This document shows positions 41,781-50,998 of a DNA stretch of 64,000 nucleotides, in pieces (position 1 is the stretch's first letter; the number at the start of each line of letters is the position of its first letter). The notes beneath the pieces are model-generated. The model saw only the letters and a list, made by a program, of their open reading frames with translations. It was not told where the DNA came from and searched no databases. Origin of the DNA: Rhodoblastus sp963727035 (GTDB taxonomy: Bacteria; Pseudomonadota; Alphaproteobacteria; Rhizobiales; Beijerinckiaceae); assembly GCA_963727035.1 (NCBI GenBank), contig CAVSEY010000008.1, forward strand, positions 30,124-94,123. Direction: 5' to 3'. The translations under genes and the position numbers were made by a program.

Positions 41781-43043
41781 ATGCTGAAGCAAATTGAAGG
41801 TTCCCAGGCCATGGCGCAAGCGATCGCCTTGTGCCGCCCGGAAGTCATCTGCGCCTATCCGATCACGCCGCAGACCCATATCGTGGAAGGCCTCGGCGTG
41901 CTGGTGAAGGACGGCGAGCTGCAAAATTGCGAATTCATCAATGTCGAGAGCGAATTCGCCGCGCTTTCGGTGGCGATCGGCGCCTCCGCCGCCGGCGCCC
42001 GCGCTTATACCGCCACGGCCTCGCAGGGCCTGCTGTTCATGGCCGAGGCGGTCTATAACGCCGCCGGCCTCGGCCTGCCGATTGTCATGACCCTTGGCAA
42101 CCGCGCGATCGGCGCGCCGATCAATATCTGGAACGACCATTCCGACGCCATGGCGATGCGCGACGCCGGCTGGATTCAGCTCTTCGCCGAAACCAACCAG
42201 GAGGCGGTCGATCTGCATATTCTCGCCTTCCGGCTGGCGGAAGAACTGTCCATGCCGGTCATGGTCTGCGTCGACGGTTTCATTCTCACCCACGCCGTCG
42301 AGCGCGTCGATGTCCCCGACCAATCGCAGGTGGACGGTTTTCTGCCGCCCTATGATCCGGTGCAGGTGCTCGACCCCGAAAATCCCGCCTCGATCGGCGC
42401 CATGGTCGGCCCCGAGGCCTTTACCGAGGTCCGTTTCCTCGCTCATTACAAGCAGCAGCAGGCCTTGCGGCTGATCCCCGCCTTTTCCAGCGAGCTGGCG
42501 AAGACCTTCGGCCGCCCCTGCGGTGGGCTGCTGCGGACCTACCGCATCGAGGACGCGGAAACCATCGTCGTCGCCATGGGCTCGGTCTGCGGCACGATCA
42601 AGGACGTGGTGGATGAAATGCGCGACGAGGGCGCCCGGATCGGCGTGGTTTCCCTCGTCTCCTACCGGCCCTTCCCGGTCGACGAGTTGCGCAGGATCCT
42701 CGCGCCGGCCAGGAACGTGGTGGTGGTCGAAAAAAGCATTGCGGTGGGCGTCGGCGGCCCGCTTGCCGACAATATCGATGGCGCCTTGCGCAATCTCGAT
42801 GGGCGGCCGAAGCTTCACTCGGCCATAGCGGGTCTCGGCGGCAGGCCGATCACCCGCGCGAGCCTGCGCCGGCTGTTCCACATGGCGGTCGAGAACCCGT
42901 GGCAGGGCGCGCATTTCCTCGATCTCAACGAACATGCGGTCGGGCGCGAGATCCATCGCGTGCGCAAGATTCGCCGGTCGGGATCGACCGCCGAGAATAT
43001 TCTGCGGCAGCTCGCGGCGGCGAGTCCGCTGCCGCCGGCTTGA
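41781..43043 (+). CDS. porA: 2-oxoacid:acceptor oxidoreductase, alpha subunit
   Basis: A 420-aa alpha subunit. CAYPITPQTHIVE and FINVESEFAA are the hallmark segments at the substrate site, followed by GARAYTATASQGLLFMAEA and the C-terminal transketolase-like domain (VVVEKSIAVGVGGPLADNI). It starts 10 bases after the gamma gene. Sequence resembles pyruvate-specific members more than 2-oxoglutarate ones, but substrate identity needs assay. Confidence 0.93.
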   Translation: MLKQIEGSQAMAQAIALCRPEVICAYPITPQTHIVEGLGVLVKDGELQNCEFINVESEFAALSVAIGASAAGARAYTATASQGLLFMAEAVYNAAGLGLPIVMTLGNRAIGAPINIWNDHSDAMAMRDAGWIQLFAETNQEAVDLHILAFRLAEELSMPVMVCVDGFILTHAVERVDVPDQSQVDGFLPPYDPVQVLDPENPASIGAMVGPEAFTEVRFLAHYKQQQALRLIPAFSSELAKTFGRPCGGLLRTYRIEDAETIVVAMGSVCGTIKDVVDEMRDEGARIGVVSLVSYRPFPVDELRRILAPARNVVVVEKSIAVGVGGPLADNIDGALRNLDGRPKLHSAIAGLGGRPITRASLRRLFHMAVENPWQGAHFLDLNEHAVGREIHRVRKIRRSGSTAENILRQLAAASPLPPA

Positions 43044-43054
43044 GGGAGGGCGCC

Positions 43055-44086
43055 ATGACGGAAGCCAAAACGCTCGCCCCCGATGAGGCGCGGCAAAAGC
43101 TGAAATTCTACCAGAAAGGCACGTTCACCGTCGGCAACCGTCTGGTTTCCGAGGACGAGCGCGCGGTGCAGGCCTCGGAGGAGCGTTCCAACGCCCTGAC
43201 CAGCGGCCATCGCGCCTGCCAGGGCTGCGGCGAGGCGCTTGGCGCGCGTTATGCGATCGACGCCGCCATGCGCGCGACGGACAGCGACCTCATCGCCGTC
43301 AACGCCACCGGCTGCCTCGAGGTTTTCACCACGCCTTATCCCGAAACCTCATGGCAATTGCCCTGGCTGCATTCCCTCTTCGGCAATGCGGCGGCGGTGG
43401 CGACCGGGGTCGCGGCGGCGATGCGGGTGAAGAAGAAAAACACCCGGGTGATCGCCCAGGGCGGCGACGGCGGCACCACCGATATCGGCTTCCAATGCCT
43501 GTCGGGCATGTTCGAGCGCAACGACGACGTGCTCTACATCTGCTACGACAACGAAGGCTACATGAACACCGGCGTCCAGCGCTCGTCGGCCACGCCGCCG
43601 GCGGCGCGCACGGCGACCACGCCGGCGATGGGGCCGGCGCCGGGCAATGTGTTCGGGACCGGCAAGTTCATGCCGAAAATCGCCGTCGCCCACAATATTC
43701 CCTATGTCGCGACGGCGACGGTGGCCGACCTGCACGATCTGGAGCGCAAGGTTCTGAAGGCCATGTCGATCCATGGCGCGCGCTATATCCAGATCAGCGT
43801 GCCCTGTCCGCTTGGCTGGGGCGCGGCTTCCTGCGACACGATCAAGCTGGCGCGGCTCGCGGTCGAAAGCGGGTTCTATCCGATTTTCGAGGCCGAGCAC
43901 GGCCGCGTCACCCACGCGCGCAAGATCAGGAAACAGGTTCCGGTGCGCGATTATCTGATCCTGCAGAAACGCTTCGCCCATCTGTTCCGCGGCGGCGTGG
44001 ACGATCCGCGCGTGGCGCGTCTGCAAGCGATCTGCGACGCCCATATCGCCGAATACGGCTTTATGGGCGAAGACGAAGAGATTTAG
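43055..44086 (+). CDS. porB: 2-oxoacid:acceptor oxidoreductase, beta subunit
   Basis: A 343-aa thiamine-diphosphate-binding beta subunit. Cluster cysteines occur in GHRACQGCGEALGARY and later in CPLGWG. The TPP-Mg motif is GGDGGTTDIGFQ followed by YDNEGYMNTGVQRS. The ATG at 43055 follows a strong GAGGGAGGG. The product is complete relative to the family. Confidence 0.94.
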   Translation: MTEAKTLAPDEARQKLKFYQKGTFTVGNRLVSEDERAVQASEERSNALTSGHRACQGCGEALGARYAIDAAMRATDSDLIAVNATGCLEVFTTPYPETSWQLPWLHSLFGNAAAVATGVAAAMRVKKKNTRVIAQGGDGGTTDIGFQCLSGMFERNDDVLYICYDNEGYMNTGVQRSSATPPAARTATTPAMGPAPGNVFGTGKFMPKIAVAHNIPYVATATVADLHDLERKVLKAMSIHGARYIQISVPCPLGWGAASCDTIKLARLAVESGFYPIFEAEHGRVTHARKIRKQVPVRDYLILQKRFAHLFRGGVDDPRVARLQAICDAHIAEYGFMGEDEEI

Positions 44087-44097
44087 GGAACCCTCCG

Positions 44098-45723
44098 ATG
44101 GATCATGATTTCGCGATCACTCTGGATGTCGGCACCTCGCTCGCCAATCACACCGGGTCGTGGCGCACCGTTCGGCCCACCTATGTCCATCGGCTGCCGC
44201 CCTGCAATGACGCTTGCCCCGCGGGCGAGGACATCCAGGGCTGGCTGAGCTTCGCCGAGGCCGGCGACTATGAAGCGGCCTGGCGGGCGTTGACGAAAAA
44301 CAATCCGCTGCCGGCGGTGATGGGGCGGGTGTGCTATCATCCATGCGAGAGCGCCTGCAACCGCGCCCAGATCAACTCCGCCGTCGGGATCAATTCGGTC
44401 GAGCGTTTTCTTGGCGACATGGCGATCGCCAAGGGCTGGCGCTTCGCGCCGCCGGCGCAAAAAAGCGGCAAAAAAGTTCTCGTCGTCGGCGCGGGCCCGG
44501 CAGGGCTTTCGGCCGCTTATCATCTGGCGCTGTTCGGCCATGCGCCGACAATTCTCGAGGCGGGTCCCGCGCCGGGCGGCATGATGCGCTTCGGCATTCC
44601 CAAATATCGCCTGCCGCGCGACATTCTCGACGCGGAGGTCGCGCGGCTTGCCGATCTCGGCGTGCGGATCGAATACAACACCAAGGTTTCCGACTTGCAG
44701 GCGACCATGAAGGAGGGCGGCTATGACGCCGCCTTTCTCGCCGTCGGCGCCCATATCGCCAAGCGCGCCTATATTCCGGCAGGCGAGGCGGCGCGGGTGC
44801 TCGACGCGGTGCAGGTGTTGCGCTCGATGGAGGGCGAGGACAAGCCCTTGCTCGGGCGCCGCGTCGTCGTCTATGGCGGCGGCAATACCGCGCTCGACGT
44901 CGCGCGCACCGCCAAGCGCCTGGGCGCGGAAGAGGCGATCATCGTCTATCGCCGCACCCGCGAGAAAATGCCGGCCCATGATTTCGAGCTGGAAGAGGCG
45001 CTGGAAGAAGGCGTGATGATGAAATGGCTCTCGACGATCAAGAATGTCGAGGCCGGCGCGATCACGGTCGAGAAGATGAAGCTCGACGACAAGGGCTTTC
45101 CCCAGCCGACCGGCGAATTCGAAACGCTTGAGGCCGATTCGGTGGTGCTGGCGCTCGGCCAGGATGTCGATCTGTCTTTGCTCCAGGGCGTCCCCGGCCT
45201 CGAAATCAAGGACGGTGTGGTGCAAGTGGGCCCGAATATGATGACGGGCGCGGAAAAAATCTTCGCCGGCGGCGACATGGCGCCCTCGCAGCGCACGGTG
45301 ACGGTGGCGATCGGCCACGGCAAACAGGCCGCGCGCAATATCGACGCTTTCTTGCGCGGCGAGGTTTTCGCGCCGCCGCCGCGCCATGAGCTTGCGTCCT
45401 TCGACCGGCTCAACGCCTGGTATTACGGCGAGGCGCCCAAGACCATGCGGCCGATGCTGGAGATCGCGCGCCGTTCCTCGACCTTCGAGGAAGTGGTCAA
45501 GGGGTTGGACGAAAGCAATGCGCTCTACGAGGCGCGCCGCTGCCTGTCCTGCGGCAATTGCTTCGAATGCGACAATTGCTATGGCGTGTGCCCGGACAAT
45601 GCGGTGATCAAGCTCGGGCCGGGGGAAGGCTTCCAGTTCAATTACGATTTCTGCAAGGGCTGCGGCCTCTGCGCCAGCGAATGCCCCTGCGGCGCCATCG
45701 CCATGGTCGCGGAGGAGATCTGA
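44098..45723 (+). CDS. GltD-like NAD(P)H oxidoreductase with ferredoxin domain (POR fourth subunit)
   Basis: A 541-aa fusion. The N-terminal part carries Fe-S cysteines (CNDACP and CYHPCESAC) as in glutamate synthase small subunit. The middle has FAD and NAD(P) Rossmann motifs (VVGAGPAGLSAAYHL, VVYGGGNTALDVART). The C-terminus is a two-cluster ferredoxin domain (CLSCGNCFECDNCYGVCP and CKGCGLCASECP), equivalent to the delta subunit of archaeal POR. It starts 12 bases after the beta gene. The build suggests that the oxidoreductase exchanges electrons with NAD(P)H as well as ferredoxin. Confidence 0.92.
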   Translation: MDHDFAITLDVGTSLANHTGSWRTVRPTYVHRLPPCNDACPAGEDIQGWLSFAEAGDYEAAWRALTKNNPLPAVMGRVCYHPCESACNRAQINSAVGINSVERFLGDMAIAKGWRFAPPAQKSGKKVLVVGAGPAGLSAAYHLALFGHAPTILEAGPAPGGMMRFGIPKYRLPRDILDAEVARLADLGVRIEYNTKVSDLQATMKEGGYDAAFLAVGAHIAKRAYIPAGEAARVLDAVQVLRSMEGEDKPLLGRRVVVYGGGNTALDVARTAKRLGAEEAIIVYRRTREKMPAHDFELEEALEEGVMMKWLSTIKNVEAGAITVEKMKLDDKGFPQPTGEFETLEADSVVLALGQDVDLSLLQGVPGLEIKDGVVQVGPNMMTGAEKIFAGGDMAPSQRTVTVAIGHGKQAARNIDAFLRGEVFAPPPRHELASFDRLNAWYYGEAPKTMRPMLEIARRSSTFEEVVKGLDESNALYEARRCLSCGNCFECDNCYGVCPDNAVIKLGPGEGFQFNYDFCKGCGLCASECPCGAIAMVAEEI

Positions 45724-45750
45724 CCCTGACGCGAGATGATCCAAATCAAT

Positions 45751-45803
45751 GCCCGCCGAAAAAACCGCAGCGAATAGTTCCGCGCCGGTTTTTTGGCGGA
45801 GGC
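45751..45803. other. Palindrome ahead of the 2OG-Fe(II) oxygenase gene
   Basis: CCGCCGAAAAAACCG pairs with CGGTTTTTTGGCGG, leaving a loop of about 20 bases. The right arm abuts GGAGG, the likely ribosome-binding site of the gene at 45809. It could terminate transcription from the upstream operon or modulate translation. Confidence 0.55.
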
Positions 45804-45808
45804 GGCGC

Positions 45809-46546
45809 GTGAGCGATTCCCGATACGACGAGCTTGTGGCCCATGGCGTGCAGTCGATTCTCAACGCCAAGGTCTATTCGAAACCTTATCCGCACATGGC
45901 TTTCGAGAATTTCTGGCCCGAGGATTTTTACCGCGAGCTGATCGCCAAACGGCCCGATGAAGATCGTTACGTCAATCTGAACGGCTATAACACGCGCCGC
46001 CAGTTCACCTTGTTCGACGGCTCCTGCGACGCCGGCGACGACGAGCGCCGGGCGCTGTGGAAACGGGTGTCGGACGTGCTGTCCTCGCCCGAAATCGCCG
46101 ACGCCCTGCGCAAGCAGCTCGACGAGGGCCTGCGCATCAGGGCGAAGGGCAGCGGCGAGAGCTGGCCGGTCAAAATGTATTCGCGACCGGTGCTTTACGC
46201 GGATTATGACGGCTATGCGATCAAGCCGCATCCCGACACCCGCCGCAAGGTGCTCACCATGCTGATCTATATGCCGCAGGACGACAGCCAGAAGGATCTG
46301 GGCACCAGCGTCTTCAAGCTTTCGCCGCTGGGGCTGCTGGACCGCAGGCATTACGGCCTCGCGGTGGACAAGACCTTGCCCTTCCTGCCCAACACCGGCC
46401 TCGCCTTCGTGGTGATCGACTGGAAATACAACATGTTCAAGACGAGCTGGCACGGCCGCGACGAAATCCATGTCGCCAACGGCAAGCCGCGCCATTCGAT
46501 CCTGAACGCCTATTACACCGAGCCGGTCAAGCAAGCCGGATATTGA
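45809..46546 (+). CDS. 2OG-Fe(II) oxygenase-like protein
   Basis: A 245-aa double-stranded beta-helix protein. The iron triad is H141-x-D143 (KPHPDTRRKVLTMLIYMP) and H215 (TSWHGRDE), with R228 as the probable 2-oxoglutarate ligand. The GTG at 45809 follows GGAGG. Similar short 2OG oxygenases occur in cell-surface and secondary-metabolite loci; the substrate here is unknown. It follows the POR operon by 85 bases, behind a palindrome. Confidence 0.82.
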   Translation: MSDSRYDELVAHGVQSILNAKVYSKPYPHMAFENFWPEDFYRELIAKRPDEDRYVNLNGYNTRRQFTLFDGSCDAGDDERRALWKRVSDVLSSPEIADALRKQLDEGLRIRAKGSGESWPVKMYSRPVLYADYDGYAIKPHPDTRRKVLTMLIYMPQDDSQKDLGTSVFKLSPLGLLDRRHYGLAVDKTLPFLPNTGLAFVVIDWKYNMFKTSWHGRDEIHVANGKPRHSILNAYYTEPVKQAGY

Positions 46547-46573
46547 GGCTCGGTCCTTTACGCTTGCGTCCGG

Positions 46574-48955
46574 TCAGAACGTCACCCGCACGCCGCCATA
46601 GATCGAGAGCGGCTGGCCGGGCGCCATCATTTCGGGATTGGTGAAGGCGTTGTAGAGCGAAATGGTGTTGAAATAGGTTCCGTAGGTAAAATAGCGCTGG
46701 TTGAAGAGATTTTCGGCGCGGGCGAAGATTTCGACATCCTTCATGAGCTTGTAGGACGCGTTGAGCGAGACCGTCGCATAGCCCGGCAACAGGGGCTGCT
46801 GGTTGGAGGCGTCGCCGTAAAAACGCATCGGCCCGGTGATCAGCAGGGCGGCGCCGACGCGCGTGTTGGAATCGATATCCCAGTCGAGGCTGATCTTCGC
46901 GCGAGAATGCGGAATCAGGGGGATCTGGTCGCCGGGAACGACAAGGATATCGCCATTGGCGTTAGCCGAAGGGCTGTTCGAGCCAAGCGTCAGGTAGTTG
47001 CGGAAGGTCGCGTCGATATAGGCGTAGGTCGCGCTGACGGTGAAGGGGCCCTTGCGATAATCGAGCTGGGCCTCGGCGCCCTGGCGCAAGGTGTCGCCGA
47101 CATTGGCGAAATAGCCGTAGCCCTGCAGAAACGGGTCGGGCACATTGAGGATGTCGTTCGTGCTGAGGGTGCGATAGACGCCGGCCTTCCAGCCGACCGC
47201 GCCCCAATCGTCGGCGAGAACTTTTTGACCGCGCAAGCCCGCCTCGAAAGTCTGGGCCACGACCTGCTGGAGCGGCGGGTCGGAGACCAGGAAACTCGCC
47301 ATGACGCAGGGCTGCCGGGGATTGGCGCAGCCGAGTTCGAGCGGCGTCGGCGCGCGATTGGCTTCGGAGTACGAGGCGTAGGCAAGCAGGTCGGGCGTGA
47401 TCCTGTAGGTCAGGCCGGCCATGGGATTGAGATGATTGTATTGGTCGTTGCCGTTGACATTGCCGCCGAGCTGGTCGGACAAGGAGATCGAGGCCATGTT
47501 CAGACGCGCGCCGACGGAAAGGGTCAGTTTGTCGCTCAGGTCGAGCGCGTCGAGGGCGTAAAGGCCGAAATAGCGATTGTATGAATTGACGTCGACCGGG
47601 CCTTCGGTGACCGGGCTGCCGGAATTGCCGATGAAAATGCCGGTTCCGGCGGTGTAATAATTGGGCAGAACCGATCCCAGTTCAGGCGTCGCGGAATAAT
47701 TGGTCGTCCCGAAGTCGAAACTCGCGCCGAGCGTCGCGTGGTTCTTCAGGCCGAACAAAGTGTCGCTGTTGCTGAGCTGGGCGCTGGCGCCGGCGCTGGT
47801 GGTGAGAATGTGCGAAAGATCGATCTCGCCCAGCACCGCGTTCGGCGGGAAGGGATTGGCGAGTTGCTGGCCGTTCAGTCCATTCGCCGGCGTCGTCCCG
47901 TCACCGAAGCAGAGCAGCGCCGCATTGGCGCAGGCCTGCACATTGGTGGCGTTGCCGTCCACCGTGTGCTGGACATAGCGACGCACATAGGCGTCGGTGG
48001 TCAGGCTCCAGCTCGGCGACAGGCTGAAAGCGCCCGAAAGCGCGACCTGCCCGATCTGGTAATGCTGGCTCTGTGGCGTGGTATAGGCGCTGCCCCAATA
48101 TTGCTGGAGCATCTGGAGCGGCGCCGGGCCGGTCGCGCCGAAGAGATTGTCGGCGAGGCTGGCGGTCAGATGGAATTCATTGCCATTGGCGCGATAGCCG
48201 AGGTCGCCGTAAAAGCGGCGGATGTCGGAGCCGCCAAAATTGCGGAAGCCGCTGTCCTGTATGCCTTCGAGCGCGCCATAGAAGGCGAAGTCGCCGACCT
48301 GCTTGCCATATTGCAGCGCCGCCTGCAGGCGGCCATAGGAGCCGCCCTCCAACTGGAGCTGGCCGCCCTGATAGGTGAAGCCGTCCTTCATCTTGATATT
48401 GACGGCGCCGCCGAGCGCATTGAGGCCATAGACCGGATTGCTGGAAATCATGTCCATCGAGGCGATGGCGAAGGTCGGGATCGCGTCCCAGTTCACCGTG
48501 TCGCCGAAGGCCTCGTTGATGCGCACGCCGTTCTGATAGACGGCGAGGCCCTGCGGCGTGCCCTGGATCGGCGAGGAGACGAAGCCGCGATAAACCACGT
48601 CGGGCGTCAGCTCATTGCCCGAGGCTCCCTGGACATCGACGCTCGGCACGATGCGCTGCAGGACGGCGGCCGCGTCGGGCGAGCCGGCGCGCTGGATTTC
48701 CTGCGCGTCGATGCGGGTGTTGTTGGCGGGGGTGAGGTCCTGGGTGAAATCGAACGGAGCAACTGCGTTTCCAGTCTCCGGAGCGGGCGCAGGAGTCGTC
48801 GCGGCCACCTGTGGCGCGACGACCCGCGGCGCGGCGGTCGGAACGTCGGTGGTCACGTCGATATCGGGAAGCGGCTGACCGCTCTGCGCCACGGCCAGCG
48901 GCGGCAGGCCGAGGATGGCGACGCTCGCCAGAAGGGCTGCGCGAAGGCGGTTCAT
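46574..48955 (-). CDS. TonB-dependent outer-membrane receptor
   Basis: A 793-aa receptor with signal peptide (MNRLRAALLASVAILGLPPLAVA). A Pro/Thr/Ala-rich linker precedes the plug domain (YRGFVSSPIQGTPQGLAVYQNG, NPVYGLNALGGAVNIKMKDG). The 22-strand barrel ends in VRVTF with the aromatic terminus needed for assembly. This plug type is common in receptors of unknown ligand; iron chelates or metals are possible. It converges on the oxygenase gene. Confidence 0.93.
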   Translation of the reverse strand: MNRLRAALLASVAILGLPPLAVAQSGQPLPDIDVTTDVPTAAPRVVAPQVAATTPAPAPETGNAVAPFDFTQDLTPANNTRIDAQEIQRAGSPDAAAVLQRIVPSVDVQGASGNELTPDVVYRGFVSSPIQGTPQGLAVYQNGVRINEAFGDTVNWDAIPTFAIASMDMISSNPVYGLNALGGAVNIKMKDGFTYQGGQLQLEGGSYGRLQAALQYGKQVGDFAFYGALEGIQDSGFRNFGGSDIRRFYGDLGYRANGNEFHLTASLADNLFGATGPAPLQMLQQYWGSAYTTPQSQHYQIGQVALSGAFSLSPSWSLTTDAYVRRYVQHTVDGNATNVQACANAALLCFGDGTTPANGLNGQQLANPFPPNAVLGEIDLSHILTTSAGASAQLSNSDTLFGLKNHATLGASFDFGTTNYSATPELGSVLPNYYTAGTGIFIGNSGSPVTEGPVDVNSYNRYFGLYALDALDLSDKLTLSVGARLNMASISLSDQLGGNVNGNDQYNHLNPMAGLTYRITPDLLAYASYSEANRAPTPLELGCANPRQPCVMASFLVSDPPLQQVVAQTFEAGLRGQKVLADDWGAVGWKAGVYRTLSTNDILNVPDPFLQGYGYFANVGDTLRQGAEAQLDYRKGPFTVSATYAYIDATFRNYLTLGSNSPSANANGDILVVPGDQIPLIPHSRAKISLDWDIDSNTRVGAALLITGPMRFYGDASNQQPLLPGYATVSLNASYKLMKDVEIFARAENLFNQRYFTYGTYFNTISLYNAFTNPEMMAPGQPLSIYGGVRVTF

Positions 48956-49158
48956 GGTCGTTTTCCAGATCGTCGATGGCGCGCCACATTTTTTTCGCTG
49001 CGCCTCACCGTCAATTCAAAACACTTTCGATCGAAATTTGAACGACAAACCAAGCCTATAAAGTCGTTCTTTCGCGCAATGTGACGGCAATGACACATTA
49101 TTGGGGAACTATTCCCGAAATATCGGGAAAATTTCCTGAACGTGCTGGACTTCCGGCT
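48956..49158. other. Region upstream of the TonB receptor
   Basis: Relatively AT-rich compared with the surroundings, as expected for a promoter region of the receptor, but no clear Fur, Irr or sigma70 box was identified. Confidence 0.35.
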
Positions 49159-50925
49159 TCATCTTTTCATCCGCCGCGCCTTGAACGGGCGCGGGGGCGC
49201 GATCCGGCTTTCGTCGGCGATCAGATTCTTGCGGTAGATTTCGCGCTGCTCGTGGATCGAGGCGATGACCAGGCCCATCGGCACGCCGATATCGACCAGG
49301 GCGGCTTCCGACAATTGCAGGCTCGCCTCCATGGTTTCCGGCACGGCGTCGGTCGCGCCGAGCTTGTACAAGGCGCGGGCGTGGGCGGCGTCGCGGGCGC
49401 GGGCGACGATGGTCAGGTCCGGGCGCTCGGCCCGCGCCAGTTTCACCACCGCGTCGACCGCGCTCGGCGTGTGCATGGTGGCGATCAGCGCCCGCGCGTC
49501 GGCGAGGCCGCAGCGGGCCAGAAAATCCCTGTTCGTCGCGTCGCCCCAATAAACCGGCTCCCCACGCGCGCGGGCCTGGGCGGCGATGCGGGAGTCGCCT
49601 TCGAGACAAAGATAGTCGAGCTTGTGCGCGCGCATCAGGTCGCCCACCACTTGCCCGACGCGGCCATAGCCGACGATGAGCACGCGCGAGGCCGGCGCGA
49701 GTTCCCCCGGTTCGGGGCCGCTCGGCACAGGCCCGGACACGGCCCTGAACCGCGCGGCGAGAGCGGCGAACAGCGGAATCATGGTCATCGACAAGGTCAC
49801 GCCGATCAGGATTTCGGCGGCCAGTTCCTGCGGCAGGAGGCCCGAAGCGGCGGCCGAGGACAGGATGACGAAGGCGAATTCGCCGCCGGGGCCGAGCAGC
49901 AGTCCGATTTCGCCCGCCTTGCGCCAATCGAGTCTGAAGCCGCGCGCGAGGCCGGCGACCAATGGCGCCTTGACCACAGTGAGCAAGAAGGCGACGCCCA
50001 GCGTCACGCCGGGGTGGACGATGATTTCCAGCGGGTCGAGGCTTGCGCCGATCGAGACGAAGAACAGGCCGAGCAAAAGGCCCTTGAACGGGTCGATCGC
50101 GGTTTCGATGGCGCGGCGGAATTCGGTTTCCGCCAGCAGCAACCCGGCGATGAAGGCGCCGAGCGCCATCGACAGGCCGGACCAGGCCGCCGTGACGGCG
50201 GTGCCGATCACCACCAGCAGGCAGGCCGCCATGAAAAGCTCGGTCGACCGGGTCGCCGCGACGAGCTGGAACAAAGGCCGCAGCAGGAGCCGCCCGATCC
50301 CGACGATCGCCGCCACCGCGATCAGGGCCGGGGCAAAGTCGAGAATCGGCGAGGCCTGCGCGGCCGGGTCGGACAGCATCGCGACCATGAACAGCAGCGG
50401 CGCCACCATCAGGTCCTGGAACAGCAGGACGGAAAAGATCGCGCGGCCGCTCAGGGTGTTGAGCCGCCGCTTTTCCGCCAGCACCGGCACCACGATCGCG
50501 GTCGAGGACAGAGCGAGGGCGGCGCCGGTCACGATCGCCGCCGGCTGGGCGAGGCCAAGCGCCCGCGCGATCAGAAAGAGCGCGCCGCCGCAGACGCCGA
50601 CCTGGAGCGCGCCGAGCCCGAACACGAAGCGGCGCAACAGGACAAGGCGCTCCAGCGACAGCTCCAGCCCGATGTTGAACATCAGGAACACCACGCCGAA
50701 GGCGGCGACGGCGGCGACATTTTCGGTATTGGCGAGGACCGGAACCCGGAAGGGCAAGAGCGCGTCGAGCCGGCCGAGCACATGGGGGCCGATCAGCATG
50801 CCGGCGATGAGGAAGCCCAGCACCGGGCTGACGCGCAAGCGGCGGAACAAAGGCACGACCACGCCCGCCACGCCCAGAAAGAGCAGGGGCGCCTTGTAGG
50901 GCTCCAGATCGAAATGCGCCGCCAA
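49159..50925 (-). CDS. CPA2-type cation:proton antiporter with TrkA-N domain (Kef-like)
   Basis: A 588-aa membrane transporter. About a dozen membrane helices (LGFLIAGMLIGPHVLG, FLMFNIGLELS) are followed by a Rossmann domain (VLIVGYGRVGQVVGDLM) that binds NAD(H) or regulates gating, and a short basic tail. The TTG at 50925 has GGAGGG six bases upstream; an ATG at 50973 would add 16 residues. Kef-type systems export potassium in exchange for protons, but cation specificity is unproven. Confidence 0.9.
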   Translation of the reverse strand: MAAHFDLEPYKAPLLFLGVAGVVVPLFRRLRVSPVLGFLIAGMLIGPHVLGRLDALLPFRVPVLANTENVAAVAAFGVVFLMFNIGLELSLERLVLLRRFVFGLGALQVGVCGGALFLIARALGLAQPAAIVTGAALALSSTAIVVPVLAEKRRLNTLSGRAIFSVLLFQDLMVAPLLFMVAMLSDPAAQASPILDFAPALIAVAAIVGIGRLLLRPLFQLVAATRSTELFMAACLLVVIGTAVTAAWSGLSMALGAFIAGLLLAETEFRRAIETAIDPFKGLLLGLFFVSIGASLDPLEIIVHPGVTLGVAFLLTVVKAPLVAGLARGFRLDWRKAGEIGLLLGPGGEFAFVILSSAAASGLLPQELAAEILIGVTLSMTMIPLFAALAARFRAVSGPVPSGPEPGELAPASRVLIVGYGRVGQVVGDLMRAHKLDYLCLEGDSRIAAQARARGEPVYWGDATNRDFLARCGLADARALIATMHTPSAVDAVVKLARAERPDLTIVARARDAAHARALYKLGATDAVPETMEASLQLSEAALVDIGVPMGLVIASIHEQREIYRKNLIADESRIAPPRPFKARRMKR

Positions 50926-50998
50926 TTGCTTCCCTCCGCGAAAACAGGATAACGGATTCGCCGAATGCGCCAAATCGCGCCTATTGGAGACAGATCAT

